Assembly: GCF_003569785.1 (NCBI RefSeq)
Contig: NZ_KZ983994.1
Coordinates: forward strand, 1 to 64,000
Reading direction: 5' to 3'
Origin: Leucobacter sp. wl10
GTDB taxonomy: Bacteria > Actinomycetota > Actinomycetes > Actinomycetales > Microbacteriaceae
Length of the DNA: 64,000 nt
Shown: positions 51,413 through 59,331 of the stretch, piece after piece
Layout of the letters: every line of letters begins with the position of its first letter
How positions within the stretch are numbered: position 1 is the stretch's first letter
Position numbers and translations under genes: made by a program
Notes under the pieces: generated by a model
The model's database searches: none
What the model saw: only the letters and a program-made list of their open reading frames with translations
What the model was told of the DNA's origin: nothing

Positions 51413-52336
51413 ATGAGCACGCAGCGGATCCCCACCCCGCCCTCCCAGGCGCCGCGCACCAGCGCGATCAGCGCGCCCGGCAACACCAGCACCAGCGCCA
51501 CCGCGAAGTCGGGCCGGCGCAAGCCGTCGACCACGCTCGTCGTCGGCATGATCCTCATCGGCCTCGTCGCCCTCGCCGCGGTCGTCTCCTTCGTCTGGAC
51601 CCCCTACGACCCCACTCAGGCCATGCCGGCCGATCGCCTCCAGGGCTCGACCCTCGCGCACCTCATGGGCACCGACAAGTACGGCCGCGACGTCTTCTCG
51701 GCCATGCTCTACGGCGCCCGCATCACGCTGTTCGTCGGCGTGATCTCCGTGGGCATCGCGATCCTCGTCGGCACGCCGCTCGGGATCCTCGCCGGCATCC
51801 GCGGAGGCTGGATCGAAGAGGTCATCATGCGCGCCTCGGACATCGCGCTGGCGTTCCCCGCGCTGCTGCTCGCGATCATGTTCAGCGCGGTCTTCGGCGC
51901 CTCGACGCTCACCGCGATGGTGGCGATCGGCATCGCGACGATCCCGGGCTTCGCGCGCGTCGCGCGCTCGGGCACCCTGCAGGTCATGACGACGGAGTAC
52001 GTGCTCGCGGCGCGCGCCGCGAGCCAGTCGCGGCTCCGGATCGCCGTGCGTCACGTGCTGCCGAACATCATCGGCATGGTCGTCGTGCAGTCCTCCGTCT
52101 CGTTCGCGCTCGCGGTGCTCGCTGAGGCCGGCCTCAGCTTCCTGGGCCTCGGCACCCCGCCCCCCACCCCGTCCTGGGGGCGCATGCTGCAGGAGTCGCA
52201 GCAGTTCCTGGGCACCGAGCCGATGCTGGCCGTCTGGCCGGGCATCGCCATCGCCATCGCCGTCATGGGCTTCAACCTCCTCGGTGACGGCCTGCGCGAT
52301 CGCTTCGATCCGAAACTGAACGGGAGCCGCGGCTGA
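51413..52336 (+). CDS. dppC: Opp/Dpp-type ABC importer permease C
   Basis: 307 residues. Ser/Thr/Ala-rich N-terminus of about 40 residues, then DppC/OppC-like sequence: HLMGTDKYGRDVFSAMLYGARITLFVGV, and the coupling motif YVLAARAASQSRLRIAVRHVLPNI. About six membrane segments. ATG 51413 is 2 bp after the previous stop, after GAAGGAG. Its stop shares one base with the next ATG (TGATG). Confidence 0.88.
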   Translation: MSTQRIPTPPSQAPRTSAISAPGNTSTSATAKSGRRKPSTTLVVGMILIGLVALAAVVSFVWTPYDPTQAMPADRLQGSTLAHLMGTDKYGRDVFSAMLYGARITLFVGVISVGIAILVGTPLGILAGIRGGWIEEVIMRASDIALAFPALLLAIMFSAVFGASTLTAMVAIGIATIPGFARVARSGTLQVMTTEYVLAARAASQSRLRIAVRHVLPNIIGMVVVQSSVSFALAVLAEAGLSFLGLGTPPPTPSWGRMLQESQQFLGTEPMLAVWPGIAIAIAVMGFNLLGDGLRDRFDPKLNGSRG

Positions 52337-54084
52337 TGCGCATCGAACCCACTGCCTCTGCCGCCGCGCGCGGCGATATCCTGCTGCGCGTCGACGGCCT
52401 CACCGTGCGCACCCCGCAACGTACCCTCGTCTCCGACTTCTCGCTGCACATGGCGCACGGCGAGCGCATCGGCCTCATCGGCGAATCGGGGTCGGGCAAG
52501 TCGATCACCACGACCGCGCTGCTCGGCCTGCTCCCGACCGGCGTCACCGCCGACGGGTCCGTCGAGATCGACGGGTACTCCGGCAATCTGCTCGAGGCGC
52601 CCGAGGCCGACCTCATGCGGCTGCGCGGCAACGACGTGGCCATGGTGTTCCAGGAGCCGCTCACCGCGCTGAACCCGCTGATGCGCGCGGGGGCGCAGGT
52701 CGCGGAGATCATCCTGCAGCACAGGCTCGCACCCAACAGGGCGGAGGCGAACCGCCGCGCCGTCGAGATGCTCGACGCGGTGCACCTGCCCGACCCGGCG
52801 CAGGCGGCGCGAGCCTACCCGCACCAGCTCTCGGGCGGCCAGCGCCAGCGCGTGATGCTCGCGATGGCCCTGGCGAACGACCCGTCGCTGCTGCTCTGCG
52901 ACGAGCCGACCACCGCCCTCGACGTGACCGTGCAGCGCCAGGTGCTCGACCTCATACTCGAACTCGTGCGCGAGCGCGGCACCGGGCTGCTCTTCATCAC
53001 GCACGACCTCGCCGTGGTCGCCGACATGTGCACGCGCGTGCTCGTCATGAACCACGGCGCCGTCGTCGAGGAGGGCACGACGGAGGAGGTGTTCACGCGG
53101 CCGCAGCACCCGTACACGCGCGGGCTGCTCGCCGCCTCCGACCTCGACGCCGTCGATGCGAACGGGCGCCTCTTCACCGTGGCGACCGCGCAGCAGTACG
53201 TGCCGCCGGCCGCCGGCGATCCGACGCCTTCGCCTGTTGAGCGGGCGGGGCGCTTCGCGACCGACCCCGCGACCGAGCCCGTGATGCGCGTCACCGACCT
53301 GGTGCGCACGTACACGCGCGGACGCACGAGTCTGTTCGCAGCCGCACCCGAGGTGCGCGCGCTCAAGGGCATCTCCTTCGAGGTGCCGCGGGGCGGGCGG
53401 CTCGGCGTCGTCGGCGAGTCGGGATCGGGCAAGTCGACCCTGCTGCGGATCCTCGCGGGCCTCGACCGGCCCACCTCCGGCAGCGCGGTCGTCGCGGGCA
53501 ACGAGGTCAACGGGGCGAAGGAGGCGCAGCTGCGCGAGCTGCGTCAGAACCTGCAGATCGTGTTCCAGGATCCGATGGGCTCGCTCGATCCGCGCATGAC
53601 GGTCGAGAAGATCGTCTCGGAGCCGCTGCTCGTGCCGGGGCGCGGAGAGACCGCCGCCGACCGCAAGCGCATGGTCGCCGAGATGCTCGAGGCCGTGGGA
53701 CTGCCCGCATCGTCGGCCGAGCGCTTCCCGCACCAGTTCTCGGGAGGCCAGCGCCAGCGCATCTCGATCGCCCGGGCGCTCATCTGCCGACCCCAGGTCG
53801 TCGTCGCCGATGAGCCGGTCAGCGCCCTCGACGTGTCGGTGCGCGCGCAGGTGCTCAACCTGCTCGCCGACCTCGTCGACGAGTACGGCCTCACCCTCGT
53901 GTTCGTCTCGCACGACCTCAACGTCGTGCGGCACCTCTGCGACTCCGTGATCGTGATGCAGTCGGGCGAGATCGTCGAAGCCGGCGACACCGAGTCGGTG
54001 TACCTCGATCCCCAGCACCCGTATACGAAGCGGCTCATCGACTCGTCGCTGACGCTGCGCCAGGAGCTCGCCCAGCGCACCTGA
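52336..54084 (+). CDS. Fused Opp/Dpp-type ABC ATPase (DppD-DppF)
   Basis: 582 residues. Two ATPase domains in one chain. First: Walker A GESGSGKS, signature LSGGQRQRVMLAMALA, Walker B LLCDEPTTALD, with an oligo_HPY end around HPYTRGLL. Second (about residue 315 on): Walker A GESGSGKST, signature FSGGQRQRISIARALI, Walker B VVADEPVSALD, ending HPYTKRLI. Such fused proteins replace separate DppD and DppF. ATG 52336 follows directly from the permease stop. Confidence 0.92.
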   Translation: MRIEPTASAAARGDILLRVDGLTVRTPQRTLVSDFSLHMAHGERIGLIGESGSGKSITTTALLGLLPTGVTADGSVEIDGYSGNLLEAPEADLMRLRGNDVAMVFQEPLTALNPLMRAGAQVAEIILQHRLAPNRAEANRRAVEMLDAVHLPDPAQAARAYPHQLSGGQRQRVMLAMALANDPSLLLCDEPTTALDVTVQRQVLDLILELVRERGTGLLFITHDLAVVADMCTRVLVMNHGAVVEEGTTEEVFTRPQHPYTRGLLAASDLDAVDANGRLFTVATAQQYVPPAAGDPTPSPVERAGRFATDPATEPVMRVTDLVRTYTRGRTSLFAAAPEVRALKGISFEVPRGGRLGVVGESGSGKSTLLRILAGLDRPTSGSAVVAGNEVNGAKEAQLRELRQNLQIVFQDPMGSLDPRMTVEKIVSEPLLVPGRGETAADRKRMVAEMLEAVGLPASSAERFPHQFSGGQRQRISIARALICRPQVVVADEPVSALDVSVRAQVLNLLADLVDEYGLTLVFVSHDLNVVRHLCDSVIVMQSGEIVEAGDTESVYLDPQHPYTKRLIDSSLTLRQELAQRT

Positions 54085-54091
54085 TGGAGCC

Positions 54092-54140
54092 TCGGCTCGC
54101 CGCCGCCGCCACCGCCGTTCGGGCGAGCGCAGCGAGCCGA
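54092..54140. terminator. Weak hairpin after the ATPase gene
   Basis: TCGGCTCGC (54092-54100) and GCGAGCCGA (54132-54140) form 9-bp arms around a 31-nt GC-rich loop. It lies in the 90-bp gap before the amidase. Could modestly reduce read-through; low confidence because of the long loop. Confidence 0.35.
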
Positions 54141-54174
54141 AACCCTCCCCGCCCACCCCGACGAAAGGCCCAGG

Positions 54175-55575
54175 ATGACCTCGAACCGCTCCGCCGCCCT
54201 CGACGCCGCGACGCTCGCCGCTCGCTACGCGGAGGGCGCGATCACGCCGTCCGAGGTCGCGGAGGACATCATCGCCCGCATCGAGTCGCGCGAGCCGGAG
54301 CTCAACGCGCTCTACCTCTTCGATCCCGAGCAGGTGCGCGCCGACGCGGCCGCGTCGACCGAGCGCTGGCGCGCCGGCGCGCAGCTGGGCGCATTCGACG
54401 GCGTCCCCGCGACGGTCAAGGAGAACATCGCCCGCGCGGGTCTCCCGAAGCCCTCGGGCACCGCGATCCCGAACCCGCCGATCGCGGCGCAGAACGCGCC
54501 GACCACCGATCGCCTGCTCGAGGCCGGCGTCGTGATCGTCGGGTCGACGACGATGCCCGACTGGGGCATGCTCTCCTCCGGCGTCTCCAGCCTGCACGGC
54601 ATCACGCGCAGCGGCCTGAATCAGGCTCACACCTCCGGGGGCTCGAGCGCCGGCGCCGGAACGGCGGCGGCCGCGGGCTACGGCCCGTTCCACGTCGGCA
54701 CCGATATCGGCGGCTCGATCCGCCTCCCGGGCTCGTGGCAGGGGCTCACCGCGCTGAAGCCGAGCGAGGGTCTGATCCCGCTCGACGCGCCCTACACCGG
54801 CCGCGCGGCCGGGCCGCTGACGCGCAGTGCCGCCGATGCGATCCGCCTCATGTCGATCATCGCGCGGCCCGATCCGCGCGACTACCTCACCCGCGCGTAC
54901 CGCGAGATGGAGTGGTCGACCGAGCCGCTCTCCCCCTCCGGCATGCGCGTCGCGCTGCAGCTCGACGCCGGCTCCGGCCTTACCGTCGAGCCCGGGACCC
55001 GCGCCGCCGTCGAGCGCGCAGCCGCCCGCTTCGCGGAGGCCGGCGCCACCGTCGTACCGCTCGAGCCGTTCGTGCCGGTGGCCGTGCTCGACGGGCTCGT
55101 GGACTTCTGGCGCAGCCGATCCTTCGCCGATTTCGAGGCGCTGAGCCCAGAGGAGCAGGCGGCCGTGCTCCCCTTCATCGCGGACTGGTGCAGCGCCGGG
55201 GCCGGATTCTCGGCCGCGCAGACGGTGCGCAATCGCAACATGAGCGACGAGATGGCGCGCCTCACTCGCGCCGCGACCGAGCCCTTCGACCTCGTGCTCT
55301 CCCCCGTCACGCCCGTCGCCGCGTTCGCGGCCGAGGATCCCATGCCGATCACCGATCCGCTCGAGACCATGGGGCACATCTCGTTCACCGCGCCCTACAA
55401 CATGTCGGGCCAGCCGGCCGTATCGGTGGGCGCGGGGATCCAGGACGACGGCCGCACGATCGGCCTGCAGATCGCCTCGCGCATCGGCACCGACGACCGC
55501 CTCATGCGTGTGGCGCTCTGGTTCGAGTCGATGCGCGGCACCGACGCCCGGGTCGACTGGTCGCGGATCGCCTGA
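54175..55575 (+). CDS. Amidase-signature-family amidase
   Basis: 466 residues. Ser-cisSer-Lys catalytic triad evident: Lys in GVPATVKENIARAG, first Ser in HTSGGSSAGAG, nucleophile Ser in GTDIGGSIRLPG. It hydrolyses an amide to acid plus ammonia or amine in the cytoplasm. ATG 54175 follows CGAAAGG. Same direction as the importer 90 bp upstream, so it probably releases the first product from the imported compound. Substrate unknown. Confidence 0.92.
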   Translation: MTSNRSAALDAATLAARYAEGAITPSEVAEDIIARIESREPELNALYLFDPEQVRADAAASTERWRAGAQLGAFDGVPATVKENIARAGLPKPSGTAIPNPPIAAQNAPTTDRLLEAGVVIVGSTTMPDWGMLSSGVSSLHGITRSGLNQAHTSGGSSAGAGTAAAAGYGPFHVGTDIGGSIRLPGSWQGLTALKPSEGLIPLDAPYTGRAAGPLTRSAADAIRLMSIIARPDPRDYLTRAYREMEWSTEPLSPSGMRVALQLDAGSGLTVEPGTRAAVERAAARFAEAGATVVPLEPFVPVAVLDGLVDFWRSRSFADFEALSPEEQAAVLPFIADWCSAGAGFSAAQTVRNRNMSDEMARLTRAATEPFDLVLSPVTPVAAFAAEDPMPITDPLETMGHISFTAPYNMSGQPAVSVGAGIQDDGRTIGLQIASRIGTDDRLMRVALWFESMRGTDARVDWSRIA

Positions 55576-55616
55576 AGGCGCCCACGGACCCGCATGAGGA
55601 GCGGTGCGGCCGGCCG

Positions 55617-56414
55617 CTACGACGCGGGAGGCGTGAAGCGGCCGTCGATCGCGGTCCAGCCGCCGTCGACGGTGAGCGTCGAGCCGGTCACGAACGACGA
55701 TGCGTCGGAGGCGAGGTACACCACGGCGCCGGCGAGCTCGTCGGGACGCGACCAACGGCCGAGGGCGGCCTTCTGCGCGTAGGCCCCGTACCACTCGTCG
55801 TCGGCCTTGATCTGCGCGGTGAGCGGCGTCTCCACGACGCCCGGCGCCACCACGTTCACGCGCACACCCTGCGGGCCGTACTCCGCGGCGGCGGTCTTCG
55901 CGAGCTGCACGAGCCCCGCCTTCGTCGCCGCGTAGACGCCCTGGCCGGGCTCGACGACCTGCGCGCGGATCGACGCGAAGCCGATGATCGACCCGCCACC
56001 GTTCGCGGCGAACCTCGCGCCGAACTTGCGGATCAGCTGGAACGAGGCGCGCAGGTTGAGGTTGACCACGCGGTCGAATTCGTCGAGCGTGTAGTCGTCC
56101 ATGCGCTTGCGCACATTCGTGGCCGCCGTGAAGACGAGCGCCGATGCCGTGCCGAAGCGCTCGGCGGCCACGGCGACCGCGTCGTCGTCGAGCACGTCGA
56201 TCTCGTAGGCCTCGGCAGCCCCGCCCCGCTCGGCGATGAGAGCCACGGTCGACTGGGCGCCCGTGAGCGAGTAGTCGGCGACCACGACGTGCGCCCCCTG
56301 GGCGGCGAGGGCTTGCGCCGACTCGCACCCGATGCCGCTGCCGGAACCGATCACGACGACCGTACGGCCGTCGAGGCGGAAGAGCTGGGAGTAGTCGATC
56401 TGCGGATGGCTCAT
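55617..56414 (-). CDS. Short-chain dehydrogenase/reductase
   Basis: 265 residues. NAD(P) motif VVIGSGSGIGCESAQAL (GxxxGxG), the FTAATN motif in place of NNAG, catalytic Ser in GFASIRAQ and Tyr-Lys in YAATKAGL; C-terminal SDASSFVTGSTLTVDGGW typical of 3-oxoacyl reductase-like SDRs. Acts on an alcohol or ketone of unknown identity. ATG 56414 follows AGGAGA. It lies 56 bp after the aldehyde dehydrogenase gene on the - strand and converges on the amidase. Confidence 0.9.
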   Translation of the reverse strand: MSHPQIDYSQLFRLDGRTVVVIGSGSGIGCESAQALAAQGAHVVVADYSLTGAQSTVALIAERGGAAEAYEIDVLDDDAVAVAAERFGTASALVFTAATNVRKRMDDYTLDEFDRVVNLNLRASFQLIRKFGARFAANGGGSIIGFASIRAQVVEPGQGVYAATKAGLVQLAKTAAAEYGPQGVRVNVVAPGVVETPLTAQIKADDEWYGAYAQKAALGRWSRPDELAGAVVYLASDASSFVTGSTLTVDGGWTAIDGRFTPPAS

Positions 56415-56470
56415 ACGGGGTCTCCTGGGTCGGGGCTGCAGAGAAACGGGGCGGGAGAGCGGGGGCCGAC

Positions 56471-57943
56471 CTAGCCGTGCGTCCTCGGACGGATCATCGC
56501 CATACGGGTGACGGTGAACTCCTCGATGGCGAAGCGGGGGCCCTCGCGGCCGATGCCCGAGTCTTTGACGCCGCCGTACGGCATGATGTCGGAGCGGAAG
56601 CCCGGGATCTCGTTGACGACGACGCCGCCGACCTCGAGCCGGTCGATCGCGGCGAACGCGCTCTCGAGCGACGCCGTGTAGATCGCGGCCTGGAGTCCGT
56701 AGCGCGAGTCGTTCACCAGGTCGATGGCCGCGTCGACCGAGTCGACCGTGGTGAGGCAGACCACCGGGCCGAAGATCTCCTCGCACCAGACGTCGACATC
56801 GGCGGGCACGTCGCCGAGCACGATCGGCGCGAGGTGGGCGGCCTCGCCCTCACCCGGAGCGCCCGCGAGCAGCGTCGCCCCTGCGGCGAGCGCGCGGTCG
56901 ATCATGGCACGGATCCGCTCACCCGAGGCGGCGTTGATCACGGGCGCGACGTTCGTCGCGAGGTCGCGCGGGTCGCCGAAGACGAGCTCGCCCATGCGCT
57001 CGACGAGGCGGGCGGTGAAGCGCTCCGCGATCCCGCGCTCCAGGACGACGCGCTGCACGGAGATGCACGCCTGCCCGTTGGCGTAGAAGCCGCCGCGGAG
57101 CACCGCGTCGACGGCGGCCTCGAGGTCGGCGTCGACGGCGACGATGAAGCCGGTGTTGGAGCCGAGTTCGAGCACCGCCTTGCGCGGGGCGGCCTGCTGC
57201 GCGATGAGGTGCCCGACCCTCGCTGATCCGGTGAACGAGACGACCTGCGCGCGCGGGTCGCGCACGAGGGTCTCGCCGACGATGGGCTCGCCGTTGACGA
57301 GCTGCACGGCGGCCGCCGTGACCCCGTGCGCGGCGAGGATCTCGCGCGTGATCGCGACCAGCTCGATCGTCGCGAGCGGCGTATCGGGCGCGGGCTTGAT
57401 GATGACGGGGCAGCCGGCGGCGATCGCGGGCGCGAGCTTGTGCGTCGCGAGCAGCAGGGGGTAGTTGAAGCCGGCGATGCCGATGACGACGCCGGCGGGT
57501 TTGCGCGTGTAGTAGCCGATCATGCCGCGCCCGAGCTCCTGCAGGTCGAGCGGCACGGTCTCGCCGTGGATGCGCGACACCTCTTCGGCGGTCGCCTCCA
57601 GCGCGACGACGGTGCGATTCACCTCGGTGCGGCAGTCGACGCGGGGCTTGCCCGTCTCGAGCACGAGCAGGCTCTCGAGGCGCTGCGCGTCGGCGCGGAC
57701 GCGCGCGGTGAGCTCGGTGAGGATCGCCTTGCGCTGCGCGGTGGTCAGCGCCGCGACCTCGGCGCGCGCGGCTTCGGCCGCATCGAGCGCGGTGCGGGAG
57801 TCGGCGGCGTCGCTCACGGGCGCGGTGCCGATGACGCTGCCGTCGAAGGGGAAGACGATATCGGCAGCGGCTCCGGTGACCCGCCACTCGTCGCCGATCG
57901 GCAGCGCTCCGGCGGGCGCGACGAGATCGAGTGCGTCTGACAT
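56471..57943 (-). CDS. Aldehyde dehydrogenase (NAD(P)-dependent)
   Basis: 490 residues. Oxidises an aldehyde to its acid. Catalytic Cys in NGQACISVQR, general-base Glu in VLELGSNTG, coenzyme loop IGIAGFNYPLLL and FTGSARVG, ending IMPYGGVKDSGIGREG. Belongs to the semialdehyde/lactaldehyde-type group by its LELGS motif. ATG 57943 after AGGGAG. Shares with the LeuB-like gene a 191-bp divergent control region containing a GntR operator. Confidence 0.93.
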   Translation of the reverse strand: MSDALDLVAPAGALPIGDEWRVTGAAADIVFPFDGSVIGTAPVSDAADSRTALDAAEAARAEVAALTTAQRKAILTELTARVRADAQRLESLLVLETGKPRVDCRTEVNRTVVALEATAEEVSRIHGETVPLDLQELGRGMIGYYTRKPAGVVIGIAGFNYPLLLATHKLAPAIAAGCPVIIKPAPDTPLATIELVAITREILAAHGVTAAAVQLVNGEPIVGETLVRDPRAQVVSFTGSARVGHLIAQQAAPRKAVLELGSNTGFIVAVDADLEAAVDAVLRGGFYANGQACISVQRVVLERGIAERFTARLVERMGELVFGDPRDLATNVAPVINAASGERIRAMIDRALAAGATLLAGAPGEGEAAHLAPIVLGDVPADVDVWCEEIFGPVVCLTTVDSVDAAIDLVNDSRYGLQAAIYTASLESAFAAIDRLEVGGVVVNEIPGFRSDIMPYGGVKDSGIGREGPRFAIEEFTVTRMAMIRPRTHG

Positions 57944-58055
57944 GGCGGCTCCCTGAGTTGAACGACGGGTGCGGCGGGGCGTCGTGCGCCGCCGCGGATC
58001 CCCCGCGATGCCGTGCGGCGGATCGTGCCCGGTTCGGGCGCAGCCTCGCGCGGAG

Positions 58056-58078
58056 TGGTCTTACCATTTAATATAGAT
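58056..58078 (+). promoter_or_regulatory. GntR operator and promoter between ALDH and LeuB-like genes
   Basis: TGGTCTTACCA (58056-58066) is a perfect TGGT-N3-ACCA dyad of the FadR/LldR type and shares 10 of 11 bases with 48626-48636. A TATAGA box starts at 58072, again just downstream. The region is sharply AT-rich (ATTTAATATAGAT). It could control the LeuB-like gene and, leftward, the aldehyde dehydrogenase. Confidence 0.65.
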
Positions 58079-58134
58079 CACCACAGGCTCAACTCCAAGG
58101 CGCGAGTGATCGATCGCCGCCGAAAGGATCGACC

Positions 58135-59322
58135 ATGACGAACAGCTACGACATCGCGGTGCTCCCCGGCGACGGCATCGGCCCCGAGGTGATCGGCTGC
58201 GCGCTCGAGGTGCTCGACGCCGCCGAGGCCCGGTTCGGCTTCTCCACGCAGCGCAGCACCATCGCCGCCGGCGCCGCGCACTACCTCGAGACGGGCGAGC
58301 TCTTCGACGCCGTCGAGCCCCGGCTGCGCGGCAGGGACGCGATCCTGTTCGGCTCCATGGGCGACCCCCGCGTCACCCCGGGCATCCTCGAGCGCGGCTT
58401 CATCCTCGAGATGCGGCAGCGCCTGCAACAGGCCGCCAATGTGCGGCCCGTGCGCCTCTACCCCGGCGTGCCCACGCCGATCTCGGGCCTCACGCCCGAG
58501 CGCTGCGACATGGTGATCGTCCGCGAGAACACCGAGGGCGCCTACGTGGGGCGCGGCTCGACCGTGCACGCCGGCACGCCGAACGCCGTGGCGATGCAGG
58601 AGTCGCTCAACACGCGCGCCGGCATCGAGCGCGTCGTCGACTTCTCGTTGCGCCTCGCCCTCGGCCGCCGCAAGAAGCTGACGCTCGTGCACAAGACCAA
58701 CATCCTCGTGGCCGCCGGTCAGCTCTGGCAGCAGGTCGTCGCGGAGGTCGGCGAGCGCTACCCGGAGGTCGAGATCGACTACGTGCACGTCGACGCGATG
58801 TGCTTCCACCTGCCGCTCACTCCCGAGCGCTTCGACGTGGTCGTCACCGACAACCTCTTCGGCGACATCATCACCGACCTCGGAGCCGTGATCCAGGGCG
58901 GCCTCGGCGTCGCGACGAGCGCCAACCTCAATCTCGACGGCAACGCCCCCAGCATGTTCGAGGCGATCCACGGCTCGGCGCCCGACATCGCCGGCACGGG
59001 CAGGGCGAACCCGGCCGGCGCGATCCTCTCGCTCGCGCTCATGCTGGGCCACCTCGGCGAGGGCGCCGCCGCCCGCGCAGTCGAGGCCGCCACGGTCGAG
59101 GTGCTCGGCTCGCTCCCGGAGCTCTCCGGGGCCGGCATGGGCACGACGACGACGGAAATCGGATCCCGGATCGCCGCGGTCGTACGCGATGGCCGAGCCG
59201 ACACGGCTCTGGTCCCCGACTCTCTGCTCGGTGCGCTCGCAGGCCTCGCCCCCTCGCGCCTCGCCCCGCGATCCTGCCCGCCCCGCCCCGCGCACCGGGA
59301 ACCCCACCCCGTCACCCGGTAA
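58135..59322 (+). CDS. LeuB/tartrate-dehydrogenase-like decarboxylating dehydrogenase
   Basis: 395 residues. Isocitrate/isopropylmalate dehydrogenase fold: AVLPGDGIGPEVIG, FGSMGDPRV, the NAD/substrate region IVRENTEGAYVGRGS, VHKTNIL (catalytic Lys), DAMCFHLPLTPERFDVVVTDNLFGDIITDLG (metal Asp), and EAIHGSAPDIAGTGRANP. The N-half resembles actinobacterial LeuB, so 3-isopropylmalate is possible, but location away from leu genes, a GntR operator and neighbouring dehydrogenases suggest a catabolic 2-hydroxyacid such as tartrate or malate. The last 25 residues, Pro/Arg-rich, are unusual. Start ATG 58135 follows GAAAGG. Confidence 0.82.
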   Translation: MTNSYDIAVLPGDGIGPEVIGCALEVLDAAEARFGFSTQRSTIAAGAAHYLETGELFDAVEPRLRGRDAILFGSMGDPRVTPGILERGFILEMRQRLQQAANVRPVRLYPGVPTPISGLTPERCDMVIVRENTEGAYVGRGSTVHAGTPNAVAMQESLNTRAGIERVVDFSLRLALGRRKKLTLVHKTNILVAAGQLWQQVVAEVGERYPEVEIDYVHVDAMCFHLPLTPERFDVVVTDNLFGDIITDLGAVIQGGLGVATSANLNLDGNAPSMFEAIHGSAPDIAGTGRANPAGAILSLALMLGHLGEGAAARAVEAATVEVLGSLPELSGAGMGTTTTEIGSRIAAVVRDGRADTALVPDSLLGALAGLAPSRLAPRSCPPRPAHREPHPVTR

Positions 59323-59331
59323 ACTGCTCGG

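Noticed and set aside
52051-56328. A 1425-codon open frame on the - strand
   Set aside because: It is an antisense shadow of the dppC, fused ATPase, amidase and (partly) SDR genes. GC-rich genes leave reverse frames open, its translation is Arg/Gly/His low-complexity sequence, and only its last part coincides with nothing real.
58135-59322. Certain leuB
   Set aside because: Sequence alone resembles LeuB, but no leu genes are adjacent and the promoter carries a catabolic-type GntR operator, so I left the symbol empty.
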